A stretch of DNA of 64,000 bases from CAWIVH01 sp963839475 (GTDB lineage Bacteria; Acidobacteriota; UBA6911), in NCBI GenBank assembly GCA_963839475.1, contig CAWIVH010000018.1, positions 186,001 to 250,000 of the forward strand. Direction: 5' to 3'. Positions 62,786 through 64,000 of this stretch are shown here, piece by piece. Position 1 is the first letter of the stretch; every line of letters begins with the position of its first letter. The notes beneath the pieces are model-generated. The model made no database searches, was not told the DNA's origin, and worked only from the letters and a program-made list of their open reading frames with translations. The translations under genes and the position numbers were made by a program.

Positions 62786-63352
62786 CTACTTCTTTCCGAT
62801 AAGCCCTTCAAGCTCTTTCTGCGCTTCCCAGACCTCGCGCAGTGTCGACCCGGCCAGGAATTTGGCGTCGCTGTACTGGCCGTTCTGGAGCTGGGTTCCC
62901 ACTTTTGCGATTTTTTCTTCAGCCGTCTTGCAGGCTTCTTCAAACTCTTTGCGCTTGGCGGCAGGCAGCTTCTTCCCTTCGGCCTCCAGGGTGTCTTTCA
63001 AGGCCTTGCAGCGCTTTTCGGCGGTTCCCTTGGTTCCCTCGATTTCCTGAATCGCGGCGGCGCGTTTGCCCTTGGCCTGCTCACGAGCCTTCTCAAAATG
63101 GCCTTTTGCTTTCAGCAGAGCCGTGGAGGCTTCCCCCCATTTTTCTTTGTCGAGAAGAGACTGGGCAGCTCTCCAGTCTTCCTCGCCGGTCTTCCACTCG
63201 GTGGGCGCGAACTCTTCGGCGTGTTCGGCCTTGGCCTGATCCATGGCCGCCTGGGTCTTTTCGATCGAATCAACCGGCTTGCCGGCGCAGGCGAAGGCGA
63301 AAAATACGAGCGTCAATATGAGGCAGAAATAACAAAATCGCGAGAACTTCAT
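62786..63352 (-). CDS. Helical lipoprotein, unknown function
   Basis: 188 residues from the ATG at 63352, which has CGGAGG 5 bases upstream. The signal peptide ends in a lipobox-like FAFACAGK, so the Cys is probably lipidated. The mature part is highly charged, alpha-helical and rich in Lys, Glu and Ala (KAKGHFEKAREQAKGKRAAA; KRKEFEEACKTAEEKIAKV), resembling DUF4398-type envelope lipoproteins. The longer frame to 63463 would hide the signal sequence. Confidence 0.78.
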   Translation of the reverse strand: MKFSRFCYFCLILTLVFFAFACAGKPVDSIEKTQAAMDQAKAEHAEEFAPTEWKTGEEDWRAAQSLLDKEKWGEASTALLKAKGHFEKAREQAKGKRAAAIQEIEGTKGTAEKRCKALKDTLEAEGKKLPAAKRKEFEEACKTAEEKIAKVGTQLQNGQYSDAKFLAGSTLREVWEAQKELEGLIGKK

Positions 63353-63686
63353 AGCAGCCTCCGGAAATTCCAGCATCCGTCCCGATGGAGGCGGAAAACA
63401 TGCCGGATCATAAATTGTATTCACCCCGGGCGTTCCAAACCAGACCGGGATAATCCTGGCCATTCAATCTGCAAACATGCCTTGTTTACAATCCTATATT
63501 CGCCCCTTCGAGCCGGAAATGTCAACGATTCTGAGTTCGATAATGAGATTCCCCTAACAGTCCATTTTGGACCGCTAAGTCATCATGAGGTTTTTCGAAA
63601 ACATGGACTTCCCCAAAAATGTCGTATGATGGGGTTCGATGTGTTCAAAAAGGCTGTCGAGTGGCCCGGGAATAGGTTTGGAGGAA
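63353..63686. other. Divergent intergenic region, no gene seen
   Basis: A 334-bp gap between divergent genes. A TACAAT (minus strand, 63419-63414) lies about 60 bases before the lipoprotein ATG and may be its -10 box, with a poor TGGTTT at 17 bases. No convincing structure or ORF was found. Confidence 0.4.
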
Positions 63687-64000
63687 ATGCTCGTGGCAAA
63701 AACTTGCGCCCGCTGGTGCGTTGTCTCCCGCTGCATTATCGGCACGATTCTGTTCTCCGCTGTTTGCCTGCCCCTGTCCTCCATGGTGGACAAACTGAGT
63801 CTCGAGGAGCTGATCGCCAGGCACCTGGAATCCATCGGCACCGCCGAAGCCCGCGCCGCCGCCAAAAACTATGTGGCGAACGGAACGGCGCAGGTGACCT
63901 TCCACATGCCCAACACCGGCCAACTCGAAGGGAGCGGCAGCCTGCTGTCGGACGGGAAAATGATGCGCATAGCCTTGAAGTTCGGCGCCGGCGACTGGCA
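63687..64000 (+). CDS. Secreted protein, N-terminal part only
   Basis: The frame is open from ATG 63687 (GGAGGAA immediately upstream) to the window end, 104 residues seen. A hydrophobic segment (IIGTILFSAVCLPLSS) follows a basic N-terminus and looks like a signal peptide. The mature start LSLEELIARHLESIGTAEAR and ANGTAQVTFHMPN resembles the LolA/LppX-like outer-membrane lipoprotein-sorting style of proteins. Function not determinable from the fragment. Confidence 0.7.
   Translation, partial: MLVAKTCARWCVVSRCIIGTILFSAVCLPLSSMVDKLSLEELIARHLESIGTAEARAAAKNYVANGTAQVTFHMPNTGQLEGSGSLLSDGKMMRIALKFGAGDW

Noticed and set aside
1..64000. tRNA, rRNA, prophage, toxin-antitoxin or transposase genes
   Set aside because: I looked through the gaps and unlabelled frames and saw none with support.

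Overview
The window looks like chromosomal DNA from a GC-rich, diderm, free-living bacterium. An Acidobacteriota-like lineage is my best guess. The reasons are a large lipopolysaccharide-type cluster with an ABC O-antigen exporter, many multidomain glycosyltransferase fusions, a DnaE2-type mutasome, abundant TPR proteins and several families of short intergenic repeats. This is inference: there is no rRNA or other marker gene. I saw no tRNA, rRNA, CRISPR array, prophage or transposase gene.

Layout. (1) 1-2.4 kb: an ECF sigma factor, its zinc-finger anti-sigma factor and a TPR protein (cut by the window edge) form a minus-strand operon. (2) 2.4-29.8 kb: a surface-polysaccharide cluster. On the plus strand lie a WbpL-WbpM type fusion (initiating sugar-1-phosphate transferase plus nucleotide-sugar 4,6-dehydratase), a polyprenyl-phosphate glycosyltransferase, an O-antigen ligase/polymerase with a TPR tail and a GT4 enzyme. 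On the minus strand lie about nine glycosyltransferase-related genes, many of them fusions, then the Wzt/Wzm exporter and the GDP-sugar genes gmd and fcl. The likely product is a fucose/deoxy-sugar containing O-antigen or capsule made on a lipid carrier and exported by Wzm/Wzt. One gene (a GT9 fused to a 21-residue-repeat coiled coil) is split by a one-base frameshift. (3) 29.8-34.9 kb: a small membrane protein, a secreted Ser/Thr-rich protein with its own promoter, long leader and strong terminator, a secreted TPR protein, and a WecE-type sugar aminotransferase. (4) 35.0-40.1 kb: a translesion-synthesis cassette: a DUF72 protein, a Y-family polymerase homologue that has lost its catalytic Asp-Glu pair (ImuB-like), and DnaE2. 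(5) 40.4-47.0 kb: a membrane-tethered heparinase-like protein, a TlpA-like thioredoxin protein, and a translationally coupled aminotransferase/homoserine dehydrogenase pair. (6) 47.1-47.5 kb: a 373-bp MITE-like repeat island. (7) 47.5-53.3 kb: a short-chain dehydrogenase, an acyl-CoA synthetase, a LarA-like (DUF2088) protein, a Lon-substrate-domain protein and proline dehydrogenase. (8) 53.2-58 kb: a YhaN/YhaO (SbcCD-like) pair with a DEDD-type exonuclease. (9) 58.3-64 kb: a DUF350 membrane protein coupled to an NlpC/P60 peptidase, a beta-CASP metallo-beta-lactamase RNase-like protein, an APC permease, a lipoprotein and a partial secreted protein.

The intergenic spaces carry at least three repeat families: inverted ACCRCAAAG-type arms, a tandem CAATYCG heptamer, and GGGCT-GAA-AGCCC palindromes. 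All functional calls come from reading motifs by eye; no database search was possible.
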